Part shown: piece after piece, positions 60,829 through 64,000 of the stretch | How the letters are laid out: each line of letters begins with the position of its first letter | Numbering within the stretch: the stretch's first letter is position 1 | Assembly (NCBI RefSeq): GCF_026340305.1 | Contig: NZ_JAPEPI010000002.1 | Coordinates: 2,976,001 to 3,040,000, forward strand | Reading direction: 5' to 3' | Length of the DNA stretch: 64,000 bases | Origin: Streptomyces sp. NBC_01381 | GTDB lineage: Bacteria; Actinomycetota; Actinomycetes; Streptomycetales; Streptomycetaceae | The notes under the pieces: model-generated | What the model saw: the letters and a program-made list of their open reading frames with translations, nothing else | Told to the model about the DNA's origin: nothing | The model's database searches: none | Program-made: the position numbers and the translations under genes

Positions 60829-60989
60829 GTGCGGGACCGTCAGACGATCTGAACGTCCAGGTTCAGCCCACCCGTAGAGGTCCTGGCCGCGCGGCGGATC
60901 CTGTCCCCTCGAAAATACGATTCGCGGCTGTGGCCTGCACGTCTGCTGATCCTGGCGAAGCGGCTCGACTGCTCTGGGACGATCTGCGG

Positions 60990-61647
60990 ATGTCGATGTC
61001 GGTTGTCACCGCGCTGGTCCGGAATCTGATCACGGTGCCTGCTGCGGTGCTGCGCAGCCGCATGGCCAAGGACGCGGAAGTGCTGGCACTGCGCCACGAG
61101 AACGCGGTGCTGCGCCGTCAGATCGCCCGGGTCCGCTACGAGCCCGCCGACCGGATCTGGCTGGCGGTCCTGTCCGGGCTGGTCCCGCGGGAGCGCTGGC
61201 GCCAGGTCTTCGCGGTCACCCCGACCACGTTGCTGGCCTGGCACCGCCAACTCGTCGCCCGGAAGTGGACGTTCACCTCTCGTCGCCGTCCGGGCCGACC
61301 CCGCACGGCGCCCACCATCAGGCAATTGATCCTGCGGTTGGCCCGAGAGAACAGCAGCTGGGGCCACCGCCGGATCCAGGGCGAGCTCGCGCGCCTCGGC
61401 AACCCGATCGCCCCGTCCACGGTCTGGCAGATCCTGCAGGACGCCGGCATTGACCCGGCCCCGCAGCGCTCCGGCCCGACCTGGCGCCAGTTCCTGAAGA
61501 CCCAGGCCCACGGCATCCTCGCCGCTGACTTCCTGCACCTCGACACCATCTCGCTCCAGCGCCTGTACGCCTTGGTCTTCATCGAGCACGGCACCCGCCG
61601 CGTCCACCTCGCCGGCGTCACCGCCCACCCCACCGCCCAGTGGACCG
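60990..61647 (+). pseudogene. DDE transposase (I), truncated by IS J
   Basis: An intact frame from MSMSVVTALVRNLITVPAAV through LALRHENAVLRRQIARV, SSWGHRRIQGELARLG, STVWQILQDAGIDPAP and GILAADFLHLDTISL (first Asp) to VTAHPTAQWTV, where the TIR of IS J begins at 61,648. The second Asp and Glu are lost and the remainder is not found after IS J, so insertion was accompanied by deletion. Confidence 0.85.
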
Positions 61648-62838
61648 TGTGGGGCTCGAAAAGTCGTCGCTGCAGCTCAGGCGGCATATCGGTACTCGTT
61701 GATTGTTCCGCCGAGGATACGAGTGCGTAGAAGTGCGCGGGTGTTGGGGCCGTGCCTGGGAGCGGGTGGGTCTTGGGCGGCGGGCGGTTGTTGAGCCCGG
61801 GACCGGTGCGGTCGATGCCGGTTGTAGTGGTCCTGATATGCGGCGAGGACCTGTCGTGCATGGGCCTCATTCATGATCAGCATGTGGTCGAGCACCTCTC
61901 GGCGGATCGTGCCGATCACTCGTTCGCAGTGGGCGTTCATACGAGGCGCCCGGGGCGCGCTGAGCAGTACGTCAATGCCTTCGGCTTCGAAGACGGCGTC
62001 GAAGGAGCTGGTGTACTTACTGTCGCGGTCGCGGAGAACATAAACCAGGGGCTCATTGCGGTGGCCCAGGTCAACGGTGAGATTGCGGGCCTGCTGCGTC
62101 GCCCACTGTGCGGTGGGGGGGGCGGTGACGCCGGTGATGTGGAGCTGACGGCTACCGTGCTCAAGGAACGCGAGCGCGTACAGTCGGCTGCCTGTGATCG
62201 TGTCGATGTGGAAGAAGTCCGCTGCGATGATCGCCTCGGCCTGGGAGGCGAGGAAGTCGCGCCAGCTCGGGCCGGTGCGGCGCGGAGCCGGGTCGACGTC
62301 GGCCGCGCGCAGGATCTTCCAGACGGTAGACGATGCGATTGGATGCCCCAGCTGGGCCAGCTCGCCTTGGATCCGCCGGTGGTCCCACCCCGGGTTCTCC
62401 TTTGCCAGCCGCACGACCAGTTTCCTGACTGCGGCTGCGGTGGGCGGGCGCCCGGTGCGTCGGCGCCGATTGGTGTAGTCCCACTTCCTGGCGACCAGCC
62501 TTCGGTGCCAGGCCAGGAGCGTCCCTGGAGTGACCGGGAAGATTCTGTTCCAGTGGCGGCGCGGTATCAGCGAGGACAAGGCGGCCAGCCAAAGCCGGTC
62601 TGCGGGCTCGTAACGGGCCGGCCCGCCGAGTTGCCGTCTCAGCACGGCGTTTTCGTGCCACAGCACGAGCAGTTCGGCGTCCTTGGCCGAGTCCGAGCGC
62701 AGCAGGACCGCAGGTACGGACAGTAACGCCCGGGTCGCCCGGTACACCATGGAAGTGATCACCAGTGCAGCATCTCAGCCGCCGCCGAGGTCCCTTCGCC
62801 TAGCTTCCACCTGCAGCGATGACTTAACGAGCCCCACA
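61648..62838 (-). mobile_element. Insertion sequence J (1,191 bp), apparently intact
   Basis: The left end TGTGGGGCTCGAAAAGTCG…CGCTGCAG and the right end (reverse strand TGTGGGGCTCGTTAAGTCA…CGCTGCAG) match over ~28 bp with three mismatches. The single transposase frame is open. No target-site duplication is evident. Confidence 0.85.
61677..62762 (-). CDS. DDE (rve integrase-core) transposase, intact
   Basis: A 361-residue protein and the only complete transposase in the window. N-terminal LLVLWHENAVLRRQLGG, then PGWDHRRIQGELAQLG (HTH-like), STVWKILRAADVDPAP, AIIAADFFHIDTITG (first Asp), VYVLRDRDSKYTSSF (second Asp) and NAHCERVIGTIRREVLD (Glu). The triad is complete. It belongs to the single-frame IS family to which elements G and I also belong, so it could mobilise decayed relatives. 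Start ATG 62762. Confidence 0.9.
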   Translation of the reverse strand: MITSMVYRATRALLSVPAVLLRSDSAKDAELLVLWHENAVLRRQLGGPARYEPADRLWLAALSSLIPRRHWNRIFPVTPGTLLAWHRRLVARKWDYTNRRRRTGRPPTAAAVRKLVVRLAKENPGWDHRRIQGELAQLGHPIASSTVWKILRAADVDPAPRRTGPSWRDFLASQAEAIIAADFFHIDTITGSRLYALAFLEHGSRQLHITGVTAPPTAQWATQQARNLTVDLGHRNEPLVYVLRDRDSKYTSSFDAVFEAEGIDVLLSAPRAPRMNAHCERVIGTIRREVLDHMLIMNEAHARQVLAAYQDHYNRHRPHRSRAQQPPAAQDPPAPRHGPNTRALLRTRILGGTINEYRYAA

Positions 62839-62937
62839 AGGTCGCCAGGCAGCAGGGCACGGCGCTGAAGTACGCAGTGGCAGCGCCGATGAAGCGGTCG
62901 TGGGCGGTCCGTGCGGCGTCCTGCGCTGCGATGCGTC

Positions 62938-63999
62938 TCAGCGCTGCCTGTCCGTGACAAAGGTGACGCCGTCCTCGGTGAACAGGGCCACCCCCTCCCC
63001 CGGGCAGGTCAGCATGTGGAGGATCCGGGCGCCAGTGTCGTAGCTGTCGTGGTCCTGGTACAGCACAGGGAAGGGTTCCGACGGTGCTACGCGGGCGCCG
63101 CGACCGGTCGGCTCGTCGTGCGACTCCTGCGCAACCTCTTCCTTCCACTCCAGAGAGAAGCCGGTCAGTAGGCTGCCGCCGACAGCGTAGAAGCGGCCAC
63201 GTTTGGAGTTCGCTGCGGGCACCACATGGTCCACGCTGACCTCCAGCGGGAACGTGTGTCCGGCGATCCGGAGCGCCCGTTGCCTGCGCCACCAGCGACG
63301 CCGTACTGGCTCGGGGTCGGCTGTGGCAGTCGGCAGAAGATAGACCTCCAGCGTCATGTCGGATGCGCGATACCCGCGTTGCCGCAGGCGCAGGGCCGTC
63401 GTTCGGCCGCCCACGTCGATAATGGCGTCCGAATCGTCAAGAGTATCGGGGACCATGCGCCAACGCTCGTCCGCATCAGGCGGGAGCAGTCGGATCGGGG
63501 TTGCCTCCGCCCGGTCGGTTGCAGCCATCCGCCACACCCGACCGTTGCCCAGCCGGTTGCTGTCCCCGGGCGGGATACAGACGTAGGGGCCGCGCCTCGC
63601 GAACGCGTGCAGGGACTCCTGCTCGGGACAACTCACCGGGGTGAATGTGTCGGAGGTGAGATCCCAGAGCAGGTCCGGCCCGTCGTGGACCGTGAGGTAC
63701 AACAGGTCCGGAGTCCCTGGCGTGTGCACGCCGACCACTTGGCCTGGATGCACGATCGACATGCGACGCACCATGGTGCGCCGTTCGGGATCCCAGATCA
63801 GCACGGTCGCTTTGCCTTGGTACTGGTCCATGACCAGCTTGGCGTGGAAGGCGAGGACCATGAGGCGACCCTGGACCACGGCCCAGTCGATGGCTGTGAT
63901 CTCGTCGGGCGGGACGGGGATGGTCCAGGGCGGACTGAGGTCGACGCCGGTGCGCGCGTCGACCAGGGTCGCCGTCCGCCGCTCGTGCCCTGTGTACGG
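62938..63999 (-). CDS. Beta-propeller-like protein, partial (runs off the right edge)
   Basis: The frame is open from the right edge and ends at 62,938, giving ≥353 residues. The sequence has repeated strand pairs with WD-like endings (GKATVLIWDPERRTMVRRMS; DLLWDLTSDTF; GRVWRMAATDRA) and an early ITAIDWAVVQGRLMVLAF, fitting a seven-bladed beta-propeller or WD40-like repeat protein. A catalytic domain is not visible in this part; the N-terminus lies beyond the window. In actinobacterial conflict genes WD40 repeats often replace TPRs as sensor; this is a possibility only. Confidence 0.55.
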   Translation of the reverse strand, partial: PYTGHERRTATLVDARTGVDLSPPWTIPVPPDEITAIDWAVVQGRLMVLAFHAKLVMDQYQGKATVLIWDPERRTMVRRMSIVHPGQVVGVHTPGTPDLLYLTVHDGPDLLWDLTSDTFTPVSCPEQESLHAFARRGPYVCIPPGDSNRLGNGRVWRMAATDRAEATPIRLLPPDADERWRMVPDTLDDSDAIIDVGGRTTALRLRQRGYRASDMTLEVYLLPTATADPEPVRRRWWRRQRALRIAGHTFPLEVSVDHVVPAANSKRGRFYAVGGSLLTGFSLEWKEEVAQESHDEPTGRGARVAPSEPFPVLYQDHDSYDTGARILHMLTCPGEGVALFTEDGVTFVTDRQR

Positions 64000-64000
64000 G

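Larger units (their letters stand above)
38888..60988. mobile_element. Genomic island 2, right boundary unresolved
   Basis: The island begins at the second att with its integrase at the end, the usual arrangement for a tRNA-targeting element. It carries the trypsin-VMAP-MoxR-vWA system, an unknown coupled pair, the trypsin-NACHT pair and many IS pieces. No third copy of the 44-bp att core was found up to 64,000. The block at 60,279-60,902 matches the one just inside the right end of island 1, so the lost att is expected close to 61 kb, where IS copies now lie. The end coordinate is a guess. Confidence 0.45.

Noticed and set aside
24159..60988. Integrative conjugative element (AICE) or prophage
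   Set aside because: No replication initiator, FtsK-like transfer protein, phage structural or lysis genes were seen; only integrase traces exist.

Overview
The window is very GC-rich, has GTG starts and third-position G/C codon use, and carries the gene families of a Streptomyces or close relative (cobalamin genes, TerD/CAP, SAV_2336-type proteins, actinobacterial extragenic repeats). Two parts can be told apart. Positions 1 to about 24,080 look like ordinary chromosome: intact, tightly packed metabolic genes with few pseudogenes. From the tRNA-Pro gene at 24,084 to the right edge the DNA is accessory: a defence/conflict island broken up by transposase remnants, with several low-GC genes.

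Chromosomal part: two Gfo/Idh/MocA oxidoreductases; a TerD protein carrying two CAP domains; a radical SAM enzyme; a TetR repressor divergent from a saccharopine-dehydrogenase-like reductase and an NmrA-like protein; an SDR; an APC amino-acid permease; a three-gene glycerol-type operon (FGGY kinase, GlpA-like dehydrogenase with a BFD-like 2Fe-2S end, GlpB-like oxidoreductase); a thiolase and an acyl-CoA ligase; a TSUP exporter; cobK and cobF flanking an EmrB/QacA-type exporter; and a DUF309 protein next to tRNA-Pro(GGG).

Accessory part: the last 44 bp of the tRNA-Pro region (24,115-24,158) are repeated exactly at 38,844-38,887, giving att sites that bound a 14.7-kb island (island 1). A tyrosine integrase lies immediately to the right of the second att, so a second island (island 2) begins there. 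The integrase reading frame is shifted just before its catalytic tyrosine. Island 1 carries a trypsin-STAND-TPR protein with its small Trypco2 partner, an HTH/zinc-ribbon protein, and a low-GC membrane NACHT ATPase. Island 2 carries a four-gene, translationally coupled ternary system (Trypco1, trypsin-VMAP, MoxR ATPase, and a vWA protein fused to a pseudokinase and a ParA/MinD-like domain), a coupled pair of unknown genes, and a second Trypco2 plus trypsin-NACHT-membrane pair. A remnant of another TPR protein and a partial beta-propeller-like gene lie at the right.

The window therefore holds three separate modules in which a predicted serine protease is tied to a signalling NTPase or NTPase complex, plus a lone NACHT protein. 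In families of this type the NTPase is thought to sense invasion and license the protease. Around them are many IS fragments of related DDE-transposase families, often nested, plus a roughly 0.6-kb block present in both islands (37.9 and 60.3 kb). This suggests the islands share an ancestry and that the right att of island 2 was destroyed by IS insertion. No CRISPR array, rRNA, or replication/transfer genes of an integrative conjugative element were seen.
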